A DNA stretch of 46,174 nucleotides from JBCCJA01 sp039045975 (GTDB lineage: Bacteria > Planctomycetota > Planctomycetia > Planctomycetales > Planctomycetaceae): assembly GCA_039045975.1 (NCBI GenBank), contig JBCCJA010000026.1:1-46174 (forward strand). Reading direction: 5' to 3'. The translations under genes were made by a program, and so were the position numbers. Below the pieces are notes generated by a model. The model had not been told where the DNA came from, did no database searches, and was given only the letters and a program-made list of their open reading frames with translations. Of the stretch, positions 1 through 8,754 are shown one piece after another. Within the stretch, counting starts at the first letter, position 1, and every line of letters starts with the position of its first letter.

Positions 1-157
1 CCCCGCCAATCCCCCCCCGGCCGGGTGTTATTTTTTTGTCCCAACCCTCGCCCGCGCCCCCCCCGGGGGCGGTTGGCGCCCGCCGGACCCCACCCCCACC
101 CGGGCGGCCGCCGCGGGCTTGTGACAACGACTTTCGCGAAGCCGAAACGCCCCGCAC

Positions 158-1390
158 TTACCCCTTCCGCGTCAGCAGGATCGCCGACGTGTCGTCCGCC
201 CGACCGGCCCCGTCGGTCGCGAGGTGGGCGGCGACGAACGTCTCGAACAACGCCTCCGCGGCGTCGCGGTCGCGGTGGGCCGCGAGCACTCCGCCGATGC
301 CTTCGATGCCGAACTGCAGCTCCGGGCGTGACGGCGGCGAAGCTTCACAGAGGCCGTCGGTGTAAATCAGCACCCGCGCCCCGGGCGGCAGGAACGCCTG
401 CCGCGACTGGTAGCGGCTGTTCGGGTCGACGCCGAGAGGCTCGGACCCGATCGACTTCGCGAGCGGCCGCACCCCGCCGGCCGGGTCGTCGAGCAGCGGC
501 ATCGGGTGCCCGGCAGACGCCCACACCAGCCGATGCCGCTTCGTGTCGAGCACCGCGTACAGCATCGTCACGAGGCTGCCGCCGTGCAGATTGACCCGCT
601 GCCGGCAGAACCAGCGGTTCACCCGCGTCAGCATCGCCCCGGGGTCGCGTTTCGACGCCTCGCCGGCGAACCGCATGATCGCGTCGAGCGCCGTGATCGA
701 CAGGCAGGCCCGCATCCCGTGGCCCGCCGCGTCGGCCATGAGCAGCCCGACACATTCGTTCCGCGAAAATGGCAGCCGACCCGGCAGCAACATCGGCCAG
801 GCGTCGTAGTAGTCCCCGCCCGCGAGGCGGACCTTCTTCGTGCCGGAAACGCGGATCTCGCTCGGCTCGTACCGACCGGCCAATTCGTATCGCGGCACCT
901 GCGGAAGCTTTTCCGGAATGACCGACTCTTGGAACCGCCGGGCCGACTCGATCTCGGCCCGCATCTGTTCGGCCGCGAGCTGCTCCGAGCCCGCCTCGGC
1001 CGCCTCGACGTGCAGTTCCAACGTCGACTTGAGCAGAAACAAGAAATCGCCCCCCGCGTCGCGGAACACGTAGGGCGGCAGCCCGACTTTCGCATACGCG
1101 GCGAGCTTCACGACGTCCTCGGCCCGGCAGGCGATGACCACCGGGCAGCCCGGCGCGTGCTCACCGACGGTCCGCACGATCCCGCGGGTGCGGGCCTCGT
1201 CGCCGAGGTCGAGCTCGAGCGCCATCAGGACCACGTCGAACGGGAACGGCCGCTCCGCACAGGCCGCCTCCAACGCCGCGACGAACGCCTCGGTCCCGAC
1301 GTGGACCTCCGCCGCGTCGTCCCCGACGTTCAGGTACAGCCCGACGAGGTCGGCCTGTTCCGCTTCGTTCCACCCGACCAAAGTCCGCAT
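158..1390 (-). CDS. SpoIIE/RsbU-type PP2C protein phosphatase with receiver-like N-terminus
   Basis: This 410-residue protein is likely a cytoplasmic serine phosphatase of the SpoIIE/RsbU class, which dephosphorylates anti-sigma-factor antagonists in partner-switching pathways. The C-terminal half carries the family's metal-binding motifs in order: GGDYYD, ADAAGHG, AGHP, YTDG and ADDTS. The first 130 or so residues look like a degenerate receiver domain (hydrophobic strands ending VVIACRA, with a terminal YVF), and a helical linker follows that begins LLKSTLELHVEAAEAG. No kinase or antagonist gene is adjacent, so the target is unknown. The gene is transcribed divergently from yaaA across about 160 bases. 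Confidence 0.85.
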   Translation of the reverse strand: MRTLVGWNEAEQADLVGLYLNVGDDAAEVHVGTEAFVAALEAACAERPFPFDVVLMALELDLGDEARTRGIVRTVGEHAPGCPVVIACRAEDVVKLAAYAKVGLPPYVFRDAGGDFLFLLKSTLELHVEAAEAGSEQLAAEQMRAEIESARRFQESVIPEKLPQVPRYELAGRYEPSEIRVSGTKKVRLAGGDYYDAWPMLLPGRLPFSRNECVGLLMADAAGHGMRACLSITALDAIMRFAGEASKRDPGAMLTRVNRWFCRQRVNLHGGSLVTMLYAVLDTKRHRLVWASAGHPMPLLDDPAGGVRPLAKSIGSEPLGVDPNSRYQSRQAFLPPGARVLIYTDGLCEASPPSRPELQFGIEGIGGVLAAHRDRDAAEALFETFVAAHLATDGAGRADDTSAILLTRKG

Positions 1391-1549
1391 GCGGCCCGCC
1401 CGTCCCGCGTCGACCGACGGCCCGTTCCGCCGGCAAGGGCCCGCGGCCGCCGTCGGTCCGACCGATTTGTGCCTGACGCGGGGATCGTAAAGGCCGGACC
1501 GCTACGATTCCCACTCACGGTCCTCACCGAATCGGCTACGAACTCGTTC

Positions 1550-2353
1550 ATGCTCGCCCTGATTTCCCCCGCCAAAGCGATGGCCGCGCCGGAGAAACCC
1601 GCGACCGTCCCCGCATCGACGCCCCGATTCCTCGACGACGCGACCGTCCTCGCGAAGCGGCTGCGGTCCCGTTCGGCCGACAGCCTCGGCGATCTGATGG
1701 GCATCAGCGACAAGCTCGCCACGCTCAACAAGGCCCGCTTCAAAGACTGGTCGCCCGATCCCGAAGCCGGCGGGGAAGGGGGGCCGGCCGTCCCCGCGAT
1801 CCTGCACTTCCGCGGCGACGTCTATCAGGGCTTCGACGCCGACTCGCTCGACGACGCCGGCCTCGCCGAGGCCGACCGACGCGTGCGGATCCTGTCCGGC
1901 CTCTACGGGCTGCTCCGCCCCCTCGACGCCGTGCGGGCCTATCGGCTCGAAATGGGCACCACGTTCGACCGCGGCAGGCCGAAGACGCTCTACGAGTTCT
2001 GGCGCGAGAAGGTCACGGCCGCCGTCAGCGAAGAGATCGCCGCGACGGGCGCGAAAGCGGTCATAAACCTCGCGTCGAACGAATACGCCTCGGCCGTCGA
2101 CTTCGACGCCATTTCGGTCCCGGTGGTCTCGCCCCAGTTCAAAGAGGACCGCGACGGCGAGCCGAAGATGATCAGCTTCTTCGCAAAATGGGCCCGCGGC
2201 TCGATGGCCCGCTATTTGGTCGACTCTAAGGCCGACACGCCGGCCGCCCTCCGACGCTTCCGCCGCGACGGCTACCGCTACGACAAGAGCCTCTCGACCG
2301 AGGCCGAGCCGGTCTTCGTCCGCCCCGATTCTCGTTCAGCCGGCGAGCGGTAG
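1550..2353 (+). CDS. yaaA: YaaA/DUF328 family peroxide-stress protein
   Basis: This 267-residue protein belongs to the YaaA (UPF0246) family, which in E. coli limits intracellular free iron during peroxide stress; DNA binding has been described for the family. Family hallmarks are the opening MLALISPAK, then GLYGLLRPLD, YEFWREKV, NLASNEYASAVD and the terminal KMISFFAKWARG. The open frame extends far upstream, but only the ATG at 1550 gives the conserved N-terminus. The gene stands alone between the phosphatase and queG. Length matches the family. Confidence 0.88.
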   Translation: MLALISPAKAMAAPEKPATVPASTPRFLDDATVLAKRLRSRSADSLGDLMGISDKLATLNKARFKDWSPDPEAGGEGGPAVPAILHFRGDVYQGFDADSLDDAGLAEADRRVRILSGLYGLLRPLDAVRAYRLEMGTTFDRGRPKTLYEFWREKVTAAVSEEIAATGAKAVINLASNEYASAVDFDAISVPVVSPQFKEDRDGEPKMISFFAKWARGSMARYLVDSKADTPAALRRFRRDGYRYDKSLSTEAEPVFVRPDSRSAGER

Positions 2354-2434
2354 GCGTCAACCTTCCGGTAGGTTTAAGAACAGACACACCATCCCCTCGA
2401 CCCACCGGAGGGTTTACGCCCACCGCTCGCCTTC

Positions 2435-3445
2435 GTGACCACGACGCTCACCCCCGCCGAACCGCCGACCGCGGCCCGTCTCGCCGACGAGGTCAAGGCG
2501 GCCGGACGGGACGCCGGGTTCGAACTCGTCGGCGTCGCCCCGGCCGTGACGCCGCCCGGCTATCCGAGCTTCCTCGACTGGCTCGACCGCGGCTACGCCG
2601 GCGAGATGGGCTACCTCGAACGCCGACGCGACGCCCGCGCCCACCCGCGACACGTCCTCAAGAGCGTCCGCTCGGTCGTGATGGTCGCGATGAACTACAA
2701 GCACGCCGACGTCGACCACGGCCGGCCGACGCCCCGCGTGCCCGGCAAAGTCGCCCGCTACGCCCGCGGGGGCGTCGACTACCACGACCTGCTGCGGGAC
2801 CGCCTGAAGCTCGTCGCCGACCGGCTCCACGAACTCGCGCCGGGCTGCAAGAGTCGCGTCGTCGTCGACACCGCGCCGCTGCTCGAACGCGACTTCGCCC
2901 GGCTGGCCGGCCTCGGCTGGTTCGGCAAGAACACACTCTTAATCAATAAAAAGGCCGGCAGTTTCTTGCTGCTCGGCGGTCTCCTCACCGACGCCGTGAT
3001 CGCCGCCGACGAGCCGCACGGGACCGATCACTGCGGCACCTGCACCGCCTGCCTCGACGCCTGCCCGACCGACGCGTTCGAGGGCCCGCACGTCCTCGAC
3101 GCCCGCAAATGCATCTCTTATTGGAACATCGAAGTCTCGCGGCTGCCGGGCGACACCGCCGACCCGTCGCCCGAACTGGCGGCGAAGTTCGGCGACCACT
3201 TCTTCGGCTGCGACGTCTGTCAGGACGTCTGCCCTTGGAATCGCCGCTCGCCATTCACGACCGAGCCGGCGTTTAAACCGCGGGCCGACCTCGACCCGAT
3301 CGACTGCGAAGCGGTCCTCGCGATGACCGAAGCCGAATTCGCAGACCGCTTCCGCGGCACGCCGCTCGATCGGCCTGGATTTGACGGACTTAAAAAGAGT
3401 GCTGCGCTCGTGAACGAAAATCGTTCAGCCGTGGCATCTAAGTAG
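2435..3445 (+). CDS. queG: Epoxyqueuosine reductase QueG
   Basis: QueG reduces epoxyqueuosine to queuosine in the wobble base of GUN tRNAs, using a cobalamin cofactor and two [4Fe-4S] clusters. The protein of 336 residues shows VVDTAPLLERDFA (catalytic Asp about 145), the segment GWFGKNTLL, a first ferredoxin motif with Cys at about 200, 203, 206 and 210, and a second one CDVCQDVCPWN at 259-269. The start is GTG at 2435. The C-terminus lacks the optional HEAT repeat. Oddly, the last 47 bases of coding sequence recur in altered form about 160 bases downstream (see the entry at 3552). Confidence 0.93.
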   Translation: MTTTLTPAEPPTAARLADEVKAAGRDAGFELVGVAPAVTPPGYPSFLDWLDRGYAGEMGYLERRRDARAHPRHVLKSVRSVVMVAMNYKHADVDHGRPTPRVPGKVARYARGGVDYHDLLRDRLKLVADRLHELAPGCKSRVVVDTAPLLERDFARLAGLGWFGKNTLLINKKAGSFLLLGGLLTDAVIAADEPHGTDHCGTCTACLDACPTDAFEGPHVLDARKCISYWNIEVSRLPGDTADPSPELAAKFGDHFFGCDVCQDVCPWNRRSPFTTEPAFKPRADLDPIDCEAVLAMTEAEFADRFRGTPLDRPGFDGLKKSAALVNENRSAVASK

Positions 3446-3462
3446 GCTATGTCGGAAAAGTC

Positions 3463-3547
3463 GTAGGGCAGGCCCCCGCCTGCCGAATTTATGACAGTCT
3501 CAAGAATCGCTACGATTCAAAATGCGGCAGGCGGGGGCCTGCCCTAC
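3463..3547. repeat. BIME-like inverted pair of REP-type hairpins
   Basis: Two perfect 22-base inverted copies lie at 3463-3484 and 3526-3547, separated by 41 bases. Each copy has GTAG followed by a 7-bp stem GGCAGGC/GCCTGCC around a CCCC loop. A 5' GTAG next to a hairpin is the hallmark of REP elements mobilised by RAYT transposases, and an inverted REP pair is a BIME. The spacer contains a further small palindrome, GAATCG-CTA-CGATTC. Single copies of the same unit occur at 21630 and 25795. Confidence 0.75.
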
Positions 3548-3551
3548 AGAG

Positions 3552-3598
3552 CTTAAAAAAAGTGCCGCGCTCGTGAACGGAAACCGTTAAGCCGTGGC
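3552..3598 (+). repeat. Diverged copy of the queG 3' end
   Basis: Positions 3552-3598 match 3389-3435, inside queG, at 42 of 47 bases. The copy would still encode LKKSAALVNGNR followed by a TAA stop, against LKKSAALVNENR in the gene. The BIME-like element lies between the two copies. The downstream copy may be the older gene end left behind after insertion with duplication of the target. Confidence 0.7.
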
Positions 3599-3639
3599 CG
3601 GTATGTCGCCATCAGAAGCGCGGCCTACCGGCCACGGCT
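3590..3639. terminator. Long inverted repeat in the queG-sthA gap
   Basis: A perfect 14-base inverted repeat (3590-3603 and 3626-3639, arm sequence AGCCGTGGCCGGTA) encloses 22 bases between the convergent queG and sthA genes. It could act as a bidirectional transcription barrier, but no T-run follows, so it may equally be another palindromic repeat. Confidence 0.4.
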
Positions 3640-3652
3640 AAACGCGGCCGCC

Positions 3653-5137
3653 TCACCCCTGGACCGGTACCGGCTCGCCGAACGTGCCCGGTTCGGCCGG
3701 GACGTGGCCGTCGATCTCCGGGGCGTCCTCTTCGTACTCGAACAGCCGGTTGTAGCCGTTCAGCGCCGCGACGCGGTACGCCTCGGCCATGGTCGGGTAA
3801 TTGAAGGTCGTGCTGATGAAATATTTCAGCGTATTGTTCGGCTGGGCCTGGGTCATGATCGCCTGGCCGATGTGCACGATCTCCGACGCGTTCTGCCCGA
3901 AGCAATGGATGCCGAGGATCTCAAGCGTTTCGCGGTGGAACAGCAGTTTCAGCATCCCGACGGTCGTGCCCGTGATCTGGGCCCGGGCGAGGCTCTTAAA
4001 CATCGAGTGTCCGACCTCGTACGGGATCTGCGCCTCGGTCAGTTCCCGTTCGGTCTTGCCGAGAGAGCTGATCTCGGGACTCGTATAGATCCCGGTCGGG
4101 ATGTCTTTCAGTAGCGACTTGTCGCTGATGCCGTGGATCAGATGATTCGCGGCGTATCGCCCCTGCACGTAAGCGGCCGACGCCAGCGACGGCGGGCCGA
4201 TCACGTCGCCGACCGCGTAGACGTGCGGCACGGCGGTCTGCAAGTTCTCGTCGACCTCGACCTGCCCCCGCTTGTTCGGCGTAATCCCGAGCGTCTCCAG
4301 CCCGAGGCCCTCCGTGTTGCCCGAGCGGCCGGCCGCCCAGAGGAGCAGGTCGGTTTTTAACTTTTTACCCGACTTCAGGTGCAGGATCACGCCGTCGTCG
4401 AGCGGCTCGACCCGGTCCATCGACTCGCGGTGGCGGATCAGCACGCCGCGGTCGCGCAGGTGATAACTGAGGGCGTCGATGATCTCGTCGTCGAGGAATT
4501 CGAGCAGCTGGTCCCGCGTATTGACCAAGTTCACCTTCACGCCGAGGTTGCGGAACATCGAGGCGTACTCGACGCCGATCACGCCCGCCCCGTAGATCGT
4601 GATCGACCGCGGCGTGTGTTCGATCTGCAAGATCTTGTCGGAATCGCAGACCCGCGGATGGTCGAAATCGACGCCCGGCGGGCGGTACGGCCGGGAACCG
4701 GTCGCGATGATGAACGAGTCGGACCGGCAGACGCGGCTGTTACCCGACTCGTCGATGACCTGAACCGTGTGCGGGTCGAGGAACATCGCCTGACCCGGGA
4801 TCAAGGCGACACTGTTCCGGTCGTAGAACGTCCGCCGCATCTTGACCTGTTTGTCGATCACGCCGGCGGCGCCCCGGAGCAGTTCCGGGAATGTGACCCG
4901 CAGCGACGCCCCCGACCGCTGAACCCACGCGTTCCCCTGCATCTCGTTCAGACGCATGATCGCGTAGCGGAGCGCTTTCGACGGGATCGTGCCCCAGTGC
5001 GTGCACCCGCCGCCGATGCGTTCGTAGCGTTCGCAGGCGGCGACGCGTTTACCCTCTTTGACGGCCTGCATCGCGGCGCCTTCGCCGCCCGGGCCGGTCC
5101 CGATGACCATCACTTCGTAGCGTTCGTCGATCTGCAT
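3653..5137 (-). CDS. sthA: Soluble NAD(P) transhydrogenase (SthA-type flavoprotein)
   Basis: This 494-residue FAD-dependent pyridine nucleotide oxidoreductase most likely transfers reducing equivalents between NADPH and NAD in the cytosol. It has the N-terminal FAD fold (VIGTGPGGEGAA), the segment GGGCTHWGTIPSKALR in which the second cysteine of the usual redox disulfide is Thr as in SthA, a second nucleotide fold (IYGAGVIGVEYAS), the FAD motif VYAVGDVIG, and a dimerisation domain ending NYPTMAEAYRVAALNG. The lack of the CxxxxC disulfide separates it from dihydrolipoamide dehydrogenase. The ATG at 5137 gives the conserved start; a longer open frame upstream to 5182 adds 15 unlikely residues. 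Confidence 0.9.
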   Translation of the reverse strand: MQIDERYEVMVIGTGPGGEGAAMQAVKEGKRVAACERYERIGGGCTHWGTIPSKALRYAIMRLNEMQGNAWVQRSGASLRVTFPELLRGAAGVIDKQVKMRRTFYDRNSVALIPGQAMFLDPHTVQVIDESGNSRVCRSDSFIIATGSRPYRPPGVDFDHPRVCDSDKILQIEHTPRSITIYGAGVIGVEYASMFRNLGVKVNLVNTRDQLLEFLDDEIIDALSYHLRDRGVLIRHRESMDRVEPLDDGVILHLKSGKKLKTDLLLWAAGRSGNTEGLGLETLGITPNKRGQVEVDENLQTAVPHVYAVGDVIGPPSLASAAYVQGRYAANHLIHGISDKSLLKDIPTGIYTSPEISSLGKTERELTEAQIPYEVGHSMFKSLARAQITGTTVGMLKLLFHRETLEILGIHCFGQNASEIVHIGQAIMTQAQPNNTLKYFISTTFNYPTMAEAYRVAALNGYNRLFEYEEDAPEIDGHVPAEPGTFGEPVPVQG

Positions 5138-5266
5138 CGCGCGGAGCATCCGTGGCGAGGTGGGGGGAACGGAGGGCCGCACCGGCGGCCGCCGTCATAC
5201 TACGTCGCGGAGCGTGACCCGTTCCGGGTCGCGCGGCAATAGAAATATACGGACCGGCGTGCGGGT

Positions 5267-6421
5267 TTAGACCGGCGCGGAGGCGGAGGTCGCGTCGAGG
5301 GCGACCACAGGCGGCCCGGCTTCACGGCGGACCCGGTCGAGCCGCAGCTGGCCGCAGGCGGCGTCGATGTCGGCGCCTTTGCGTTTGCGGGTCGTCGTGA
5401 CGATGCCATACCCACGAACGATCTCGGCGAAGCGATGGGTCGCGGGCGAGCCCGGGGCCGACAGGCCCGACTCCCGCACGTCGTTCATCGGGATCAGGTT
5501 CACGTGCCCGAGTCGACCCTTCAGCAGCCGGCCGAGTTCGTGGGCGGTCTCGGCGGCGTCGTTCACGCCGGCGAGCAGCACGTACTCGTACGTCACCCGC
5601 CGCCCCGTCTTGGCGACGTAACGGTCGGCGGCGGCGAGGATCGCGTCGAGCCCCGTGCCCTTGTTCGTCGGCACGATCCGCGTGCGGAGTTCGTCGTTCG
5701 GGGCGTGCAGCGAGATCGCGAGGCTCAGCGGCAAATCGAGGGCCGAGAACTCGTCGATTTTCTTCGGCAGCCCGATCGTCGACACGGTGATCTTCCGCGC
5801 CCCGATCGCGCAACCGTGGTGATCGGTCATCGCCCGCAGCACGGGGACGAGATTTTTCAGGTTCGCGAGCGGCTCGCCGATGCCCATCACGACCACGTTC
5901 GTGATCCGCTCGCCGTCCCCCAGCAGGCGGTCGGCGGCGAGCACCTGGCCGAGAATTTCGGCCGCCGTCAGGCTCCGCGTCACGCCGAGCAGGCCACTGG
6001 CACAGAACACACAGCCCATCGCGCACCCGACCTGCGTGCTCACGCAGACGGTGCGGCGGCCCTGCTCCCGCATGAGCACGGTTTCGACGAGGTGCCCGTC
6101 GTCGAGACGCAGGAGCAGCTTTTCCGTCCCGTCCGACGCGACGCGGTGCTCTTCGACGTCGAACGGAAAGATCCGCAATTCGGCCACGATCTCGGCCCGC
6201 AACCGCTCCGGCAGTTCGGTCCAGCGTGACGCGTCATCGAGCCGGTCGCGGAAAATCCGGCGGCGGATCTGTTTGCCGCGGAACGCCGAATGACCTCGAC
6301 CCGCGAGCCAGGACTCGACGAGTCCCGGTTCGAGAAGTGAGGGCTTGGCGGCTTTCGCGGCGGCGGCTTCCTGCCGGCGGGCGGACGCGTCTTGCGTCCG
6401 CGTACGGTCCGCCGTCAGCAC
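5267..6421 (-). CDS. rlmN: 23S rRNA/tRNA adenine-C2 methyltransferase RlmN
   Basis: RlmN is a radical-SAM enzyme that methylates C2 of A2503 in 23S rRNA and of A37 in some tRNAs. This protein of 384 residues has the cluster motif CAMGCVFC (Cys about 133, 137, 140), VVMGIGEPLANL, and the methyl-carrying Cys near the end (DAACGQL, about 356). The N-terminal accessory domain contains FRGKQIRRRIF. The start at 6421 overlaps the end of lexA by 7 bases, so the two genes are probably co-transcribed and rlmN may share lexA control. Confidence 0.93.
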   Translation of the reverse strand: MLTADRTRTQDASARRQEAAAAKAAKPSLLEPGLVESWLAGRGHSAFRGKQIRRRIFRDRLDDASRWTELPERLRAEIVAELRIFPFDVEEHRVASDGTEKLLLRLDDGHLVETVLMREQGRRTVCVSTQVGCAMGCVFCASGLLGVTRSLTAAEILGQVLAADRLLGDGERITNVVVMGIGEPLANLKNLVPVLRAMTDHHGCAIGARKITVSTIGLPKKIDEFSALDLPLSLAISLHAPNDELRTRIVPTNKGTGLDAILAAADRYVAKTGRRVTYEYVLLAGVNDAAETAHELGRLLKGRLGHVNLIPMNDVRESGLSAPGSPATHRFAEIVRGYGIVTTTRKRKGADIDAACGQLRLDRVRREAGPPVVALDATSASAPV

Positions 6422-7020
6422 TTGCGGATCACCCCGGCGAGGACGCCGAGCACTTCGACGTCGGTCGCGTAAATCGGTTCGAGGGCGGCGTTGGCGGGCT
6501 GCAGGCGGAACTGGCCCTTCTCTTTGTAAAACCGCTTGAGCGTCGCTTCGTCGCCGTCGACACGGGCGGCGACGATCTCGCCGTTGCGGGCCGTCTCCTG
6601 ACGCCGGATGACGGCGTAATCGCCGCTGGCGATGTGGTCTTCGATCATCGAATCGCCCCGCACTTCGAGGCAGAACAGGTCGTCCGACTCGAACAGGTCG
6701 GCGAACTCGACGACGTCGGTCTGCTCGTCGGCGACGACCGGCGAGCCGGCCGCGATCTGCCCGGCCATCGGCAGCGTCGTCTTCGCCCGCGGCGGGTCAG
6801 AGAGCATGATCGCGCGGGACTTACCGGGCTCGCGGCTGATCAGGCCTTTGCGCTCCAGGGCTTTCAGGTGGCACATCACGCCGTTCGGCGAGCGGATGCC
6901 GAAGTTCGCACCGATGTCACGGACGGTGGGTCCATATCCCCGATTGACGATCTTGTCCCGCACGAAATCGTAAATTTCACGCTGACGTTCGGTCAGAGCC
7001 GGTTTGCCTTCGATGGTCAT
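6415..7020 (-). CDS. lexA: LexA repressor
   Basis: LexA represses SOS genes and cleaves itself when RecA filaments form. The 201-residue protein has an N-terminal winged helix (LTERQREIYDFV to about residue 70), the scissile Ala86-Gly87 in MAGQIAAG, catalytic Ser124 in RGDSMIED and Lys162 in ATLKRFY. All catalytic residues are present, so it should be autocleavable. It is the upstream partner of rlmN. A palindromic candidate operator lies 173 bases upstream of the start. Confidence 0.95.
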   Translation of the reverse strand: MTIEGKPALTERQREIYDFVRDKIVNRGYGPTVRDIGANFGIRSPNGVMCHLKALERKGLISREPGKSRAIMLSDPPRAKTTLPMAGQIAAGSPVVADEQTDVVEFADLFESDDLFCLEVRGDSMIEDHIASGDYAVIRRQETARNGEIVAARVDGDEATLKRFYKEKGQFRLQPANAALEPIYATDVEVLGVLAGVIRKC

Positions 7021-7192
7021 GGCATTGCCTTTCTTGGTCCGCCGATGGGTTCGGTCGTCTACGCGGCTTGTACCGGCCGGATGCCGGTTCTGTCACGGCC
7101 GTGGCCCGGCCCGAGAACTCAGACGAACGCCGTCTTCGTGCTCGGATGACACGTGTTGACACCGGAGTCTACGTTCACCGACGGCGCCCGCA

Positions 7193-7214
7193 ATTGTGCA
7201 CAATGGTGTGCACC
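7193..7214. promoter_or_regulatory. Palindromic candidate operator upstream of lexA
   Basis: The perfect 12-base palindrome ATTGTGCACAAT (7193-7204) is directly followed by GGTGTGCACC, giving two GTGCAC cores. It sits in the otherwise featureless gap between lexA and the TPR regulator gene. It may bind LexA or another dimeric regulator; no planctomycete LexA box is known to me well enough to confirm this. Confidence 0.3.
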
Positions 7215-7274
7215 CAGTTTGTTTGAGATTGACGGAAATACCTCAAAGCTGAGGCGCTGAGACGCCGATGGGCC

Positions 7275-8621
7275 TCACCCGCGGCGGTCTTCCGTCTCGG
7301 CCAGACGCTGGCGGGCGAGATCGGCCCACGGGCCACGGGTGCCGAAATCGAGATACGCCGACCACTTCTCGCGGGCTTCGGCGACGCGGCCGAGCGCGAA
7401 GAGCGATTCGCCGACGTGCAAAACGGCGTCGGGCAGATCGGGGTGTAACTCGAGCGCGAAGCCGAACGCCGCGACGGCCGAGTCGTGCCGGCCGGCGGCC
7501 GCTTCGAGGCACCCCAGCTGCGTCCAGCCTTCGACGAAGTCGGGATCGGTTTCGACGGCGACCCGCAGCCTCTCGGCCGCGGCGTCGGCCCGTCCGACCC
7601 GGTAAAGAGCGTCCGACAGCGCCAGTTGCGCCTCCGGCGTGACGTGCCCGCCGAGCATCGCGAGCCGGAACTGCTCCACCGCCTGGTCGGCCAGTCCCCG
7701 TTCCAGCAACCGGCAGCCTTCGTCGAAACAGTCGGCCGCCGAGGGCTGATCGGGGGGCCCGGGGGCGGGCTCGGTCGGGAAGGGGATCGACACGGCCCGC
7801 TCGGCTTGGACGACCTCGCCGGCGGTGCCGACGACCACCGGTTTGCCGTCGCGGTCGGTCGACGCGCCCGCGTCGAAGTCGAAGACCCGCTGGCCGGTCC
7901 GGGGTTCGAGCAGTCCCGTGTCGTCGCGGAGCCAGACTTTCGCGTCGCGGGCGAGCAGTTCGATGTCGTCGACCCGCCGCCCGGCGTCGGGCATGAGGCC
8001 GGCCATCGCCGCGAGGCTGCCTTCGATCTCGTCCCGCGGGACGCCCGCCTCGAGCAGCGACGCGAGCCGCGTCAGCCGCGACACCTCGCGGTAATCGAAG
8101 TACGGCAGCCGCCGCACGCGACGCGTCGCCGAGATCAGACCGAGCCGCTCCCAGCGGCGGATCACGGTCACCGGCATGTCGAGCAGCTGCGAGAGCATCG
8201 CCGGGGTGTAATCGCGGCGGACGTCCTCGCCGCGGCGGACATAGCCGACGGCGGCGAGCCACTCGCTCTCGGCGAGGACACGCGGGCCGTCGTCGCCGAG
8301 TTCCATCGCGCGTCGAAATTTCACGGACGGACGGCCGTCCGCCTCCAGCGGCCAGCCCTCTTCACCGACGACAAGGATCGTCGTTCGCGTCGTGACCTGC
8401 TGCGAAACGTCGCCGCCGTGCCGGGTCACAAGCCGGCCCGCCTGCTCGTGCGTCATTGACGCGAGCACGCCGGTGAACGCGACGACCTCGCCGTCGAGAA
8501 ACGCCTCGGCCGGGTCGGGCCGCGGGACGACATCAAGGTCGTCTTCTCCCGGGCCGTCGAGCCCGGTCATGTCGGTCGTCGCGTCCGGCATCCGAGGCGT
8601 CGCGAGGCTCCCGGGGGGCAT
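7275..8621 (-). CDS. BRCT-MerR-TPR fusion protein
   Basis: This 448-residue protein joins three modules. Residues about 43-128 look like a BRCT domain (DGEVVAFTGVLASMTHEQA, then HGGDVSQQVTTRTTILVVG and a terminal ESEWLAAV). Residues about 138-205 form a MerR-type helix-turn-helix (YTPAMLSQLLDMPVTVIRRW, GLI, LPYFDYREVSRLTRL). Residues about 295-440 form TPR repeats (FDEGCRLLERGLADQAVEQF, PDFVEGWTQLGCLEAAAGRH). It may be a DNA-binding regulator that senses its signal through TPR contacts. It is divergent from glyA with about 130 bases between them. The in-frame ATG at 8591 is an alternative start. Confidence 0.75.
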   Translation of the reverse strand: MPPGSLATPRMPDATTDMTGLDGPGEDDLDVVPRPDPAEAFLDGEVVAFTGVLASMTHEQAGRLVTRHGGDVSQQVTTRTTILVVGEEGWPLEADGRPSVKFRRAMELGDDGPRVLAESEWLAAVGYVRRGEDVRRDYTPAMLSQLLDMPVTVIRRWERLGLISATRRVRRLPYFDYREVSRLTRLASLLEAGVPRDEIEGSLAAMAGLMPDAGRRVDDIELLARDAKVWLRDDTGLLEPRTGQRVFDFDAGASTDRDGKPVVVGTAGEVVQAERAVSIPFPTEPAPGPPDQPSAADCFDEGCRLLERGLADQAVEQFRLAMLGGHVTPEAQLALSDALYRVGRADAAAERLRVAVETDPDFVEGWTQLGCLEAAAGRHDSAVAAFGFALELHPDLPDAVLHVGESLFALGRVAEAREKWSAYLDFGTRGPWADLARQRLAETEDRRG

Positions 8622-8754
8622 GGTCCGGCCTTGCCCGCGGGCCCGGCCGACGGAACGAACACTGGCCGCCCGATCCTGTCGTCAGTAGAACGAATGGACG
8701 TCCGCGAGGCGATCGATGCGGTCGCCCCACATGCCTCTCGATCGAGTCCGCGAC

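Noticed and set aside
1..157. Homopolymeric C-rich start of the window
   Set aside because: Runs of C and one T-run look like low-complexity intergenic sequence or assembly noise; no gene or stable structure can be supported.
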